This document shows positions 17,930 through 27,495 of a stretch of DNA of 64,000 nt, piece after piece. Location of the stretch: assembly GCA_015548865.1 (NCBI GenBank), contig JADMXW010000002.1, positions 62,001-126,000 of the forward strand, read 5' to 3'. Under the pieces are notes generated by a model. That model was not told the DNA's origin. It saw only the letters and a program-made list of their open reading frames with translations, and searched no databases. Numbering within the stretch: position 1 is the stretch's first letter; every line of letters begins with the position of its first letter. A program made the position numbers and the translations under genes. This stretch comes from Serratia marcescens (GTDB lineage: Bacteria > Pseudomonadota > Gammaproteobacteria > Enterobacterales > Enterobacteriaceae).

Positions 17930-19093
17930 ATGCAAAATTTTACACTTCATACCCCGACAAAGATTCTGTTTGGCGAAGGCCAGATTGGCGAAATAGGCAA
18001 TGAAATACCTGCCGATGCGCGCATTCTTATCACTTACGGCGGTGGCAGCATCAAACGCAATGGCGTGCTGGATCAGGTTCACCGGGCACTGGAAGGCCGT
18101 GATGTACGTGAGTTCGCAGGTATTGAGCCAAACCCGTCATATGAAACGTTGATGAAAGCCGTTGAGCTTGTGCGCGCCGAGAAAATTGATTTTCTGCTCG
18201 CGGTTGGCGGTGGTTCCGTGGTGGATGGTACCAAATTTATCGCTGCTGCTGCGCACTATGAAGCTGCGCAAGACCCCTGGCATATTTTGGAAACCACCGG
18301 CGCACATGTCACGAATGCTGTGAAAATGGCCTGTGTGCTAACTCTGCCTGCGACCGGTTCTGAATCTAACAATGGTGCTGTCATCAGCCGTAAAACCACT
18401 GGCGATAAGCTGCCCTTCTTCTCACCCTATACCTTCCCACTGTTTGCCGTGCTCGATCCGGTCGTCACCTACAGTTTGCCACCGCGCCAAGTTGCCAATG
18501 GGGTTGTTGATGCGTTTGTACATACCGTTGAGCAGTATCTGACCTATCCGGTTGATGCCAAGGTGCAGGATCGCTTTTCCGAAGGTTTACTGCTCACACT
18601 GATTGAAGAAGGCCCGCGCGCACTGGCTGAGCCAGAAAACTACAAGGTTCGGGCCAATGTAATGTGGAGTGCCACCATGGCGCTGAACGGGTTGATTGGT
18701 GCTGGCGTGCCACAAGATTGGGCCACCCATATGATGGGCCATGAACTGACCGCATTGCACGGGCTTGACCATGCACAAACGCTGGCTATTGTGCTGCCTT
18801 CTCTGTTGCAAGCTAAAAAAGCGCAAAAGCGAGCCAAACTGCTGCAGTATGCAGAACGCGTGTGGAATTTGCGTGAAGGCAGTGAAGACCAACGTATTGA
18901 TGGCGCTATCGCCGCTACGCGTGCGTTCTTTGAGAAAATGGGCGTACCAACCCACATGGCGGATTATCAATTGGATGGCAGCACCATTCCAACGCTGGTT
19001 GCCAAACTGAAAGAACACGGCATGACGGCGCTCGGAGAACACGCTGATATTACGCCAGAAGTGAGTCAAAAGATCTACGAAGCGGCACGTTAA
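17930..19093 (+). CDS. yqhD: NADPH-dependent aldehyde reductase YqhD
   Basis: A 387-residue iron/zinc-type (group III) alcohol dehydrogenase, the same length as E. coli YqhD and similar throughout. TYGGGSIK and AVGGGSVVDGTKF form the NADPH-binding region; metal ligands lie in VVDAFVHTVEQY and MMGHELTALHGLDHAQ. It reduces a broad range of short aldehydes, including those from lipid peroxidation, and protects against them. It is divergent from yqhC and ends at a hairpin shared with the convergent ene-reductase gene. Confidence 0.95.
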   Translation: MQNFTLHTPTKILFGEGQIGEIGNEIPADARILITYGGGSIKRNGVLDQVHRALEGRDVREFAGIEPNPSYETLMKAVELVRAEKIDFLLAVGGGSVVDGTKFIAAAAHYEAAQDPWHILETTGAHVTNAVKMACVLTLPATGSESNNGAVISRKTTGDKLPFFSPYTFPLFAVLDPVVTYSLPPRQVANGVVDAFVHTVEQYLTYPVDAKVQDRFSEGLLLTLIEEGPRALAEPENYKVRANVMWSATMALNGLIGAGVPQDWATHMMGHELTALHGLDHAQTLAIVLPSLLQAKKAQKRAKLLQYAERVWNLREGSEDQRIDGAIAATRAFFEKMGVPTHMADYQLDGSTIPTLVAKLKEHGMTALGEHADITPEVSQKIYEAAR

Positions 19094-19120
19094 GCGCCGC
19101 CCCTCATTGCTGTGTCTGCG

Positions 19121-19142
19121 AAGGGAGCCAATGGCTCCCTTT
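19121..19142. terminator. Bidirectional hairpin between yqhD and the ene-reductase gene
   Basis: AAGGGAGCC (19121-19129) pairs with GGCTCCCTT (19133-19141) around a 3 nt loop, between two convergent stops. The T-tract is only three bases on either strand, so it is a moderate terminator. Confidence 0.65.
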
Positions 19143-19156
19143 GTCACGTAGGAACA

Positions 19157-20263
19157 TCAGGCAAGCACGGCTAAATCTGCCGCGTTAAACCCACGCAAAG
19201 AGGCTGTCTGACCAGAATGTACTTTTTCTGCCCAATGAGCATCTGAAAGCAAAACACGCCCTACGGCGATCAAGTCAAACTCTTCCCGTTCCATCCGCGT
19301 GTAAAGATTATCCAATGCCGCAGTACCAGAACCTTCCCCCCCAAAAGCAGAAAAGAAGTCTGAGCTCAATCCCACCGACCCGACACTTATGGTTGCCGCA
19401 CCGGTTAATTTCTTCGCCCAGCCGGCAAAATTCAGCCCTTGCTCACCATCAATTTCAGGGAACTCAGGCTCCCAGAAACGGCGTTGAGAACAGTGTAGAA
19501 TGTCAACGCCAGCGTCAACCAACGGTGCAAGCCACTCCGTCATTTCTTGCGGTGACGTCGCTAAACGCGCTTTATAATCCTGCTGTTTCCACTGACTGAC
19601 ACGCAGGATAAGCGGAAAATCAGGGCCAACGGCAGCACGAACGGCACGCACAATGTCAGCCGCAAAGCGAGAGCGCTCGCGGATGGTTGCGCCGCCAAAA
19701 GCATCAGTACGCTTATTGGTTCCCGCCCAGAAGAACTGATCAATCAGATACCCATGCGCGCCATGCAACTCCAGCGTGTCAAATCCTAGCCGTTTAGCGT
19801 CCGCCGCGGCTTGAGCAAATGCGGCCACAGTGTCAGCAATATCTTCTTCGGTCATCACTACACCGCGAGGGTCGTCAGGTCCAACCAATCCTGAAGGGCT
19901 TTCCACCGGGGCATCCGGCGCCCATGCCCCTGCCCGCGTTGATCCGGTGTGCCAAATCTGTGGGCCAATCTTACCGCCCGCAGCATGAACAGCCTCAGCA
20001 ACGCCCCCCCAGCCGGCCAATGCCGCATCACCATGGAAAAAGGGGATGCCTGCCATATTGCGCGATGCGGGGCGGTTCACCACCGTGCCTTCCGTCAGAA
20101 TTAGCCCCACGCCGCCTTGCGCACGACGACGATAATATTCCGCATTTGCCTGGCCTGGGATGCCCTCTTTCGCCATTCCTCTCGTCATCGGGGCCATCAC
20201 AATTCGGTTGGGAAGTTGCAACCCTTTCAACGCGAAGGGGGTAAACAAAATATTGTCGGACAT
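19157..20263 (-). CDS. Old Yellow Enzyme family ene-reductase (NADH:flavin oxidoreductase)
   Basis: A 368-residue TIM-barrel flavoprotein. NRIVMAPMTRG, GKIGPQIWHTGS, LELHGAHGYLIDQFFW and LIAVGRVLLSD are diagnostic of the OYE/12-oxophytodienoate-reductase group; FMN is the cofactor and NAD(P)H the donor. Such enzymes reduce the C=C bond of electrophilic enals and enones. It lies downstream of a marR gene on the same strand (91 bp gap), probably in one operon, and near yqhD, so reactive-carbonyl detoxification is a reasonable inference. The exact substrate is unknown. Confidence 0.87.
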   Translation of the reverse strand: MSDNILFTPFALKGLQLPNRIVMAPMTRGMAKEGIPGQANAEYYRRRAQGGVGLILTEGTVVNRPASRNMAGIPFFHGDAALAGWGGVAEAVHAAGGKIGPQIWHTGSTRAGAWAPDAPVESPSGLVGPDDPRGVVMTEEDIADTVAAFAQAAADAKRLGFDTLELHGAHGYLIDQFFWAGTNKRTDAFGGATIRERSRFAADIVRAVRAAVGPDFPLILRVSQWKQQDYKARLATSPQEMTEWLAPLVDAGVDILHCSQRRFWEPEFPEIDGEQGLNFAGWAKKLTGAATISVGSVGLSSDFFSAFGGEGSGTAALDNLYTRMEREEFDLIAVGRVLLSDAHWAEKVHSGQTASLRGFNAADLAVLA

Positions 20264-20354
20264 GGACCTTTCCTTTTTAACGAGTAACGTTCACGAAGTG
20301 ATTTAAACACAGTCAATCGTCAAGACAGGCGTGCCAAAGACATCGATGCGGCGG

Positions 20355-20804
20355 TTAGGCAGCGCCTTCACCCTTGTCATCAAGACACTCAATGCACTCC
20401 TCAAGCAGTTGATGCAGCGCAGCCACGCGCTCAGCGCCAAGTTGTGCCATGATCGCCACTTGCGCCTCCTGCCACACGCGTTGTCCTTCTGCCTGTTTTT
20501 CTCGCCCTGCTGCAGTAACCTCAACACGGCGACTGCGCGCGTCATTCCCGGCACAAATTTTTAGCCATCCTTGCGCAACCAGAGGCTGCATATTGCGTGT
20601 TAACGTAGAGGCATCCATTTGCATGTGCCGGGCGAGATCGACTGGGCGAACAGGTCCAAGGTTCACGGCATACGACAACAGCGCATACTGCGTGTTTTTC
20701 AACCCACATGTCGCAACGTAGTGATCGTAATGTCGCGTCACCATCCGCGTAAGCTGGCGCAGCTTGAGATTTGTACAGCCTTGTGGCTTGTCTGTGTTTT
20801 TCAT
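20355..20804 (-). CDS. MarR-family transcriptional regulator
   Basis: A 149-residue winged-helix regulator. RPVDLARHMQMDASTLTRNM is the recognition helix region and GNDARSRRVEVTAAG is the wing. I chose ATG 20804, which gives a normal MarR length and keeps the tandem operators upstream; the longest frame would begin at 20918 and run through those operators. Cysteines near residues 10 and 33 could be redox sensing, as in some MarR proteins, but this is speculation. It precedes an OYE-family gene and probably controls itself and that gene. Confidence 0.8.
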   Translation of the reverse strand: MKNTDKPQGCTNLKLRQLTRMVTRHYDHYVATCGLKNTQYALLSYAVNLGPVRPVDLARHMQMDASTLTRNMQPLVAQGWLKICAGNDARSRRVEVTAAGREKQAEGQRVWQEAQVAIMAQLGAERVAALHQLLEECIECLDDKGEGAA

Positions 20805-20811
20805 GTCGTTA

Positions 20812-20839
20812 ATTGTATATGCAACCATTGTATATGCAA
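20812..20839. promoter_or_regulatory. Tandem MarR-type operators
   Basis: ATTGTATATGCAA occurs twice exactly, 20812-20824 and 20827-20839, with a 15 bp period. Each contains the near-palindrome TTGTATATGCAA, the size and symmetry of MarR operators. They lie 7 bp upstream of the chosen marR ATG, so binding would block transcription or translation start. Confidence 0.7.
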
Positions 20840-20970
20840 TATTTTTTGCATCACAGGATACGGTACCGTTGTTATCGGGATAATAGCACGCGCATTTTGT
20901 GATGACTCCAGGTTTCAATAAAACCTAATTAGATATAAGCTCATGTTTTTTCTATCACTTTGGAGCCCAT

Positions 20971-21504
20971 GTGTCTCGCCTGTTATCAACCTTACTTCTG
21001 GCTACACTCACTGCATATGTGCACGAAGCGCCTGCGGTCACAGCGGTGATTATGACAACACAGTCTCAGCCAGACACAGATGCCGAGTGGGCAAAAAAAC
21101 ATCCCAGCGAACGCTATCTGCATGCGAAACACCTGTTTGAAACCGGCCATAAAGATGATGCCGTAACCTGGTTTTATATCGGCCAATTGCGCTGGCGCTA
21201 CCATTTACGGGTACATCCCGAACTGCCGCCTGACGGTGAACCAGCAGCAATGGATGCCCTTAATGCCACGCTGGGGCAAGCTATCAATGAATGGGCAGGT
21301 GGCTCTCCCAAAGCCTGGCGTGCCGCGATTAACAAAGCGCTGGCGTGGGATACATCACACCCTAACCCTATCACTCCCAAAGAAAAGTATGCCGCTCAAT
21401 GGCAGCAGGTGCGTGCAGGGCTGATGCAACTCGACGATTATATACGAGATAACGAAAGCCAGATTCGCGCTGAACGTCAAGCACGCGGCTTGGAAAACCG
21501 TTAA
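20971..21504 (+). CDS. Unknown exported protein, 177 aa
   Basis: I do not recognise this family. The frame starts at a GTG (20971) with GGAG 5 nt upstream and begins with a signal-peptide-like stretch, MSRLLSTLLLATLTAYV. After it, the mature part is mainly helical and polar: AEWAKKHPSERYLHAKHLF, then DAVTWFYIGQLRWRYHLRVH, which recalls a TPR-like or Sel1-like helical repeat but without a clean motif. The end is charged (RAERQARGLENR). It is divergent from marR and upstream of the pykF region, and probably acts in the periplasm. Confidence 0.65.
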   Translation: MSRLLSTLLLATLTAYVHEAPAVTAVIMTTQSQPDTDAEWAKKHPSERYLHAKHLFETGHKDDAVTWFYIGQLRWRYHLRVHPELPPDGEPAAMDALNATLGQAINEWAGGSPKAWRAAINKALAWDTSHPNPITPKEKYAAQWQQVRAGLMQLDDYIRDNESQIRAERQARGLENR

Positions 21505-21796
21505 ACAGATCTCTTCTGGCTCGAGATGAAGAAAACGGCATAAAACGCACTCAGGCCGCGCTTTCCAGGCAGAAAGGCAGCCCTTTCACCTTCCGACACT
21601 CCGCTAATGCTGAATAAAACATCAGTCGCCAACCAAGACCATCACGGTTCCTCGGCCAGCGCCACCACAGGGCACAGCGCTAAATGACGGCTGTGCTGTT
21701 GCGCAATAAAATGAAAGAAAATGAGGGAAAATGACAAAATCGTTGGTTTTTTTGCGCAAACACAAGAAAACAGGGTATCTTAGCAGCGTAATTATC

Positions 21797-21824
21797 TTGT
21801 TTCCCCACGCGTTATAACTATAAT
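21797..21824 (+). promoter_or_regulatory. Candidate pykF promoter
   Basis: TTGTTT (21797-21802) and TATAAT (21819-21824) are separated by 16 bp and precede pykF by about 330 bp. If used, the transcript begins near 21831 and has a long leader. The upstream part of the 649 bp gap (21505-21780) shows nothing I can name. Confidence 0.6.
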
Positions 21825-21841
21825 ACGAAACGTTGTTTCAT

Positions 21842-21853
21842 TGAATGGTTTCA
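21842..21853 (-). promoter_or_regulatory. Cra (FruR) site at pykF
   Basis: Read on the minus strand, GCTGAAACCATTCAAT contains TGAAACCATTCA, a full match to the Cra pattern TGAAWCSNTHHW. It lies just downstream of the candidate start point. Cra represses pykF in E. coli, so a roadblock position fits. Confidence 0.7.
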
Positions 21854-22153
21854 GCAAATCGACGTGCCGAAAAAACTACGATTAGACACTGTTACTGCAA
21901 ACATACCTACCCGCGACGCGCTTAGGCTTAAAAGACGCGTTTTATCGGTGGTAAGCAATACGGTTGCAGCGCATTCCTGCTCTCGGCTTACCTCCGGTGG
22001 TAACAGGCCACGTCCATCATCTTTCATTCATCGTTACCCGCTACACTTACTATTCGCTCTGGACTCGCAAACACATTCGCTTCGTCGGCCCCGTTACCGG
22101 TGCCAGCGAACTCATGATTTTTTTATCCATCACAACTTGTAGAAAACACTCGT

Positions 22154-23566
22154 ATGAAAAAGACAAAAATCGTTTGTACTATCGGTCCGAAAACCGAATC
22201 AGAGGAAATGCTGACCAACATGCTGAACGCTGGCATGAATGTGATGCGTCTTAACTTCTCACACGGGGATTATGCTGAGCACGGGCAGCGCATCAAAAAC
22301 ATGCGCGCGGTTATCGAGAAGACAGGTAAACAAGCCGCTATTCTGCTGGATACCAAAGGGCCAGAAATCCGTACGATGAAACTGGAAAACGGTGCGGATG
22401 TAAGCCTGGTAGCAGGCCAAACCTTTACCTTTACCACTGATCAGACCGTTATCGGCAACAAAGATCGTGTGGCGGTAACCTACGAAGGTTTTGCCACAGA
22501 CCTGGCCGTCGGCAACACCGTACTGGTGGATGATGGCCTGATCGGCATGGAAGTCACCGCAATCAACAACGGTGAAGTGGTTTGTAAAGTACTGAACAAC
22601 GGCGACCTGGGTGAGAAAAAAGGCGTGAACCTGCCGGGCGTGTCTATTCAATTGCCTGCATTGGCTGAAAAAGATAAAAGCGATTTGATCTTCGGCTGTG
22701 AACAAGGCGTTGACTTCGTGGCTGCCTCTTTCATCCGTAAGCGTTCTGACGTTGAAGAGATCCGTGCCCACCTGAACGCCCACGGCGGCGAAAACATCCA
22801 GATCATCTCCAAAATCGAAAACCAGGAAGGTCTGAACAACTTTGACGACATCCTGGATGCATCTGACGGCATCATGGTTGCTCGTGGCGATCTCGGTGTG
22901 GAAATTCCGGTTGAAGAAGTGATCTTCGCACAGAAGATGATGATCGAGAAATGCAACAAAGCACGTAAAGTGGTTATCACTGCCACCCAAATGCTGGACT
23001 CCATGATTAAAAACCCGCGCCCAACCCGCGCAGAGGCAGGCGACGTTGCTAACGCCATCATCGACGGTACCGATGCTGTTATGCTGTCTGGCGAAAGTGC
23101 GAAAGGGAAATACCCGTTGGAAGCGGTCACCATCATGGCAACTATCTGTCAACGCACTGACGTTGTTATGAAAGCCCGTTTAGACGCACAGCAAGACTCT
23201 GCCAAAATGCGTATCACCGAAGCCGTATGCCGCGGTGCGGTAGAAACGGCAGAAAAACTGGACTCCCCGCTTATCGTGGTAGCGACCAGCGGCGGTAAAT
23301 CAGCGAAATCTATCCGCAAATACTTCCCGCACGCACGTATTCTGGCACTGACCACCAATGCTATCACTGCACGTCAATTGTTGCTGAGCAAAGGCGTTGA
23401 CACGCTGCTGGTGAACGAAATCGCCTCTACTGATGACTTTTATCGTATCGGTAAAGAAGCGGCGCTGAAAAGCGGCTACGCCCAGCCTGGCGACGTTGTT
23501 GTCATGGTTTCTGGTGCGCTGGTTTCCAGCGGCACCACCAACACAGCATCTGTACACCGCCTCTGA
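22154..23566 (+). CDS. pykF: Pyruvate kinase I (fructose-1,6-bisphosphate-activated type)
   Basis: A 470-residue pyruvate kinase, the size of E. coli PykF. The N-terminus [15 protein letters not shown], the active-site segment [15 protein letters not shown] and [12 protein letters not shown] are diagnostic. It converts PEP and ADP to pyruvate and ATP. It is followed by lpp, as in E. coli. The ribosome binding site is weak: GTAGAAAACACTCGTATG has no clear GGAG. Codon use suggests high expression. The Cra site upstream points to control by fructose phosphates, opposite to ppsA further along. Confidence 0.96.
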   Translation: MKKTKIVCTIGPKTESEEMLTNMLNAGMNVMRLNFSHGDYAEHGQRIKNMRAVIEKTGKQAAILLDTKGPEIRTMKLENGADVSLVAGQTFTFTTDQTVIGNKDRVAVTYEGFATDLAVGNTVLVDDGLIGMEVTAINNGEVVCKVLNNGDLGEKKGVNLPGVSIQLPALAEKDKSDLIFGCEQGVDFVAASFIRKRSDVEEIRAHLNAHGGENIQIISKIENQEGLNNFDDILDASDGIMVARGDLGVEIPVEEVIFAQKMMIEKCNKARKVVITATQMLDSMIKNPRPTRAEAGDVANAIIDGTDAVMLSGESAKGKYPLEAVTIMATICQRTDVVMKARLDAQQDSAKMRITEAVCRGAVETAEKLDSPLIVVATSGGKSAKSIRKYFPHARILALTTNAITARQLLLSKGVDTLLVNEIASTDDFYRIGKEAALKSGYAQPGDVVVMVSGALVSSGTTNTASVHRL

Positions 23567-23644
23567 TCGTTGCTATTGGCTGTCTCAGCTCAATGAGCGA
23601 CAGCGAGTAAATGATCGATCGCGAGTAGGTAGATTATCGATAGT

Positions 23645-23672
23645 AAAAAAGCGCCGTGAATGGCGCTTTTTT
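23645..23672 (+). terminator. pykF terminator
   Basis: AGCGCC and GGCGCT form a stem around GTGAAT, followed by six T residues; an A-run precedes the stem. Confidence 0.9.
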
Positions 23673-23856
23673 ATATTTTTATGTTATCAATCGACTACAC
23701 TGAGGAAATAAGTCCTATTTCATGTCACCTATTTCCGCAGAATATATCCGCAATGAGCAGCAGAAAATAACGCTATTTTCACTCCTTTTTTAACTACTCT
23801 GTAAAACTCGCTGCTTCTTTGAGCGAACGATCAAAATTAAGCATGTTCTCATCAAA

Positions 23857-23899
23857 AATTTATTCTCATTAGAAAAAGCTTTGTGTAATACTTGTAACG
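23857..23899 (+). promoter_or_regulatory. lpp promoter
   Basis: The AT-rich segment ends in TGTGTAATACT (extended -10) and the leader that follows, GCTACATGGAGATTAACTC, is the same as the E. coli lpp leader. By analogy the transcript starts at the G at 23899. Recognition is by recall of the E. coli sequence. Confidence 0.8.
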
Positions 23900-23924
23900 C
23901 TACATGGAGATTAACTCAATCTAG

Positions 23925-24173
<249 letters not shown>

Positions 24174-24190
24174 GAATTGGTTAAGTAGTG

Positions 24191-24221
24191 AAAATGGCGC
24201 ACATTGTGCGCCATTTTTTTT
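24191..24221 (+). terminator. lpp terminator
   Basis: AATGGCGCAC pairs with GTGCGCCATT around a 3 nt loop, followed by a run of eight T residues; strong and also preceded by A residues for the opposite direction. Confidence 0.95.
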
Positions 24222-24387
24222 GCCTGCCATTTTGCTTATTCAGCATACTTAGTGCCACCTTCCCCCCCACTGAAGCGGATCACAAGATTCAGAGAATCTG
24301 TCATCGCGAGAAGGGTAATCCCCAACCTGCACCAGGGAGTAGCGTTAATTCGCGCTCAACGGCCGCTGAGCGCATTTTATCTGTGGA

Positions 24388-25401
24388 TTACTGAGAGACA
24401 CTCACTGAAGAAATAGGCGCAGCCTGATGCGTCTCAGGTGCTGTTATCGCAGGCTCCTGAAAATGCTCCACACTTTGCCCAGCACTGACCAGGATCGGCA
24501 TTCCAGAACGGCGGACAATGGCATCGGCCACCATTTGACTATCCGTTTCCGGCGCATGGATAAAGCTCTGAATCTGTTTATTCAGTGGGATTGCCATGGT
24601 TTGCGGATCGTCTTTGGCTGACTTGGACAGCGGCTGGTGCACTTCAATGTAACGTTTGCCGTCTGGCTCCACGGACGTTTTCACCGCATCGTTAATGATC
24701 TGCACCCGAGTGCCTACTGGCACGTTATCAAACAGCCATTCAATATCATCGGCACGCAGACGAATACAACCGGAACTGACCCGCATGCCAATACCGAAGT
24801 TAGCGTTAGTACCGTGCAACAAATACACTCCGCCATGGGCTGCCAGACGCAGAGCATGCAAGCCCATCGGATTATCCGGCCCCGCAGGCACAACAGCCGG
24901 AAGTTTGATGCCTTCTTCTTCCAGATAACGTTTGCGAATGTTAGCCGTAGGTGTCCATGTCGGATTCGCACGCTTTTCACTGACCGAGGTCACCATCAAC
25001 GGCGTATTACGCCCCTGCTGGCCGATACCGATCGGGAAAACGACGACAGTGTTCTGCCCCTTCGGGAAATAGTAGAGGCGCAATTCTGCCAGATTGACCA
25101 CGATGCCCTCACGCGGGGTATCCGGCAGCAGCATCTGTGTCGGGATGGTCAGCGTTGATCCCGGCGTTGGCAAATAGGGATCGGTGCCAGGATTGGCCTC
25201 CAGCATATTAAGCAGGCCGATTTTAAAATCAGAGGCAATAGCTTCCAGCGGACGCCCATCATGAGGAACGGGATAAGCAATGTTCTCACCAATCAATCGG
25301 CTGCCCGCTGGCGGCAAAGGATATTCTGTCGCCGTGGCTGCCGAGCTTCCCACCAGGTAGGTCGCCAGAACTATACCCAAAAATGTAAACATACGCTTCA
25401 T
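24388..25401 (-). CDS. ldtE: L,D-transpeptidase LdtE (YnhG)
   Basis: A 337-residue exported YkuD-domain enzyme. It has a signal peptide (first 25 residues, ending ATATEY), a LysM-like segment around residues 40-90, and the catalytic block HGTNANFGIGMRVSSGCIRL, whose Cys is the nucleophile. E. coli LdtE makes 3-3 cross-links in peptidoglycan; related LdtA/B/C attach Lpp. The place beside lpp is as in E. coli. It is convergent with lpp, and the lpp terminator separates the two transcripts. The proline- and serine-rich C-terminus is longer than the catalytic domain needs. Confidence 0.92.
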   Translation of the reverse strand: MKRMFTFLGIVLATYLVGSSAATATEYPLPPAGSRLIGENIAYPVPHDGRPLEAIASDFKIGLLNMLEANPGTDPYLPTPGSTLTIPTQMLLPDTPREGIVVNLAELRLYYFPKGQNTVVVFPIGIGQQGRNTPLMVTSVSEKRANPTWTPTANIRKRYLEEEGIKLPAVVPAGPDNPMGLHALRLAAHGGVYLLHGTNANFGIGMRVSSGCIRLRADDIEWLFDNVPVGTRVQIINDAVKTSVEPDGKRYIEVHQPLSKSAKDDPQTMAIPLNKQIQSFIHAPETDSQMVADAIVRRSGMPILVSAGQSVEHFQEPAITAPETHQAAPISSVSVSQ

Positions 25402-25620
25402 ACGAAAATCTCTACAGGTTGACGTTATTATTCGTTTGTCATTGATACCAGCCGGGGTCTGAACGCGACCACTTCCGTCGGATTCTGCAAGTGTAGCATG
25501 CCCAAAATATCCGCAGGTTTTATTTGCTAATCAATGCGTTAATATGCAGTTCTTGACAAAACACCGCAACAGAATAAAAGGAGTTTGAAGTAATAACCAG
25601 TGGGGAAATCTGAAAAACAA

Positions 25621-25716
25621 GACGGGAATCTCTTTGCAGGTGAAACGCATTTCTTCTGGTAGAGATCCCCGACTTTCGCCGAGGATGACGAGGTAAAGTG
25701 ACGTTGTCATCAGTCT
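25621..25716 (+). repeat. Dispersed two-hairpin repeat, copy 2 (left end missing)
   Basis: Contains CGGGAATCTCTTTGCAG, TAGAGATCCCCG, CTTTCGCCGAGGATGACG and AGGTAAAGTGACG in the same order as copies 1 and 3, but the first GCAG hairpin arm is lost. It lies between sufE and ldtE, just before a GACCAGCCC/GGGCTGGTT hairpin (25718-25743) that may close the suf transcript. Confidence 0.75.
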
Positions 25717-25750
25717 GACCAGCCCGTACTCAGTGGGCTGGTTCGCAACG

Positions 25751-26167
25751 TCAGACCAACACAGAAGCTTTGGCACGGATAGCGCGCAGCATCGCTTCTA
25801 ACCCCTGAGAGCGAGAAGGCGTCAAATGCTGAGTCAATGCCAACTGTTCAAAGAAAGGCCGCACATCAAGCGCTAACACTTGCTGCGCAGTCAACGATTG
25901 ATACAGACTAAAGACTACGGCAACCAAGCCCTTCACAATGGCAGCATCACTGTCACCGCTAAAAACAAGTCGGCCCTGCTCATCTCGCGTCATCACTATC
26001 CATACCTGGCTTTGGCACCCGGCAATAAGATTTTCGGGTTGGCGCCATGCGTCGGGCAAGGGGGCCAAACGTCCCCCAAGTTCGATGATATACAGGTATT
26101 TCTCTTCCCAATTGTTGCATCGGGAAAAATTACGCAACAATTTCTCTGGCTCTGGCAAGCTTGCCAT
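25751..26167 (-). CDS. sufE: Cysteine desulfuration protein SufE
   Basis: A 138-residue partner of SufS. Cys51 in GCQSQVWIV receives the persulfide from SufS and passes it to Suf[20 protein letters not shown] is the conserved C-terminal block. ATG 26167 was chosen because GGGAGG lies 5 nt upstream and the length then equals the E. coli protein; a longer frame reaches 26242 with no family support. It is the last gene of sufABCDSE, 104 bp after sufS, a larger gap than elsewhere in the operon. Confidence 0.95.
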   Translation of the reverse strand: MASLPEPEKLLRNFSRCNNWEEKYLYIIELGGRLAPLPDAWRQPENLIAGCQSQVWIVMTRDEQGRLVFSGDSDAAIVKGLVAVVFSLYQSLTAQQVLALDVRPFFEQLALTQHLTPSRSQGLEAMLRAIRAKASVLV

Positions 26168-26271
26168 GAGTTCCTCCCAACAGGCTGATACGCACGCCCC
26201 CCTATCGCCTGATGGCGACACCACCATAACAAAGTCGATCAAGGGGAACTGAAGGCGTGCATGGAGGCTTA

Positions 26272-27495
26272 TCAGCCTCCCAGCAAACGATGAATACGCA
26301 CTAGCCCGGCAACCAGCCGGTCTATTTCCTCACGAGTAGTATAAACCGCTAACGAGGCGCGGCACATACTGGGCACACCATAGTGTGCCATCAACGGCAT
26401 GGCGCAATGATGGCCCGTACGAATGGCAATGCCATATTGGTCGAGGAAACTGCCAACATCATAGGCATGATGCTTACCGAGATTGAATGCAATCACCCCT
26501 TTCCGCTCGGCAGGGCCGTAGAGAATAATATCCGGCACAGAACTCAACGCATCCAGAGCGTAATGCATCAGCGCCGTTTCGTAATCGTGAATAGCGTCCA
26601 GTCCAATCGAGGATACATAATCCAGCGCCGCACCCAGTCCCATGATCCCGGCCGTGTTGGGCGACCCGGCTTCAAAGCGCCAAGGGGCATCCGCATAACG
26701 AGTGCCTTCCGTCAGGCTGACGTCTCGGATCATCGCACCGCCGCCTTCCCAAGGAGGCATGGCACTGAGGAGCGCATGTTTTGCGTACAGCACACCAATA
26801 CCCGACGGACCGTAAATCTTGTGCCCTGAGAACGCATAAAAATCACAGTCCAGTGCGCGCACGTCGACAGATTGATGCATAACAGCCTGCGCGCCATCCA
26901 CCAAAACCACACTGCCTACCGCCCTCGCCCGCGCAATCAACGTCTCCAGCGGGTTTACCGTGCCCAGTACGTTAGAGACCTGAGTCACTGCCAGCAAGCG
27001 TGTACGCTTATCCAGCAGAGAATCCAGTTGGCTTACATCCAACGTACCTTGCGCCGTTAATGGCAGCACGCGCAACTCAACACCCTGTCGTTCCGCCAAC
27101 ATTTGCCAGGGAACGATATTGGCATGGTGCTCCATTTCAGTGATCAGAATATTGTCACCGGCTTCAATAAAAGCGTTGCCATAGCTGTTAGCGACCAGAT
27201 TGATCGCCTCTGTGGTGCCGCGTACGAAGACGATCTCTTCCGCCGAGGCGGCATTGATATAGCGAGCAACCTGCTCACGCACCGCCTCCATGGCACTGGT
27301 GGCGTTGGCACTTAAGGTATGAATACCGCGGTGCACTGCAGCATATTCATTACTGTAAAACGCCACTTCCCGATCAATCACCGCCCGCGGCTTCTGCGCA
27401 CTGGCCGCGCTGTCAAGGTATGCAATCGGCTGTCCGTTGACCTGCTGTGTCAGAACCGGGAAATCGCTCCGAATACGTTCTATAGGATAATCCAT
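26272..27495 (-). CDS. sufS: Cysteine desulfurase SufS
   Basis: A 407-residue PLP enzyme that releases sulfur from cysteine as a persulfide. The lysine in [11 protein letters not shown] binds PLP, and the cysteine in [15 protein letters not shown] is the sulfur carrier. It acts in the stress-responsive Suf pathway with SufE. The first base overlaps the last base of sufD (27495), so it is translated as part of the suf operon. Confidence 0.96.
   Translation of the reverse strand: MDYPIERIRSDFPVLTQQVNGQPIAYLDSAASAQKPRAVIDREVAFYSNEYAAVHRGIHTLSANATSAMEAVREQVARYINAASAEEIVFVRGTTEAINLVANSYGNAFIEAGDNILITEMEHHANIVPWQMLAERQGVELRVLPLTAQGTLDVSQLDSLLDKRTRLLAVTQVSNVLGTVNPLETLIARARAVGSVVLVDGAQAVMHQSVDVRALDCDFYAFSGHKIYGPSGIGVLYAKHALLSAMPPWEGGGAMIRDVSLTEGTRYADAPWRFEAGSPNTAGIMGLGAALDYVSSIGLDAIHDYETALMHYALDALSSVPDIILYGPAERKGVIAFNLGKHHAYDVGSFLDQYGIAIRTGHHCAMPLMAHYGVPSMCRASLAVYTTREEIDRLVAGLVRIHRLLGG

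Noticed and set aside
21864..22254. Two overlapping frames in the pykF leader
   Set aside because: No ribosome binding site, one runs into pykF out of frame, and composition does not look coding.
22259..23152. 297-codon minus-strand frame opposite pykF
   Set aside because: Shadow of a highly biased coding sequence; no start signal or family.
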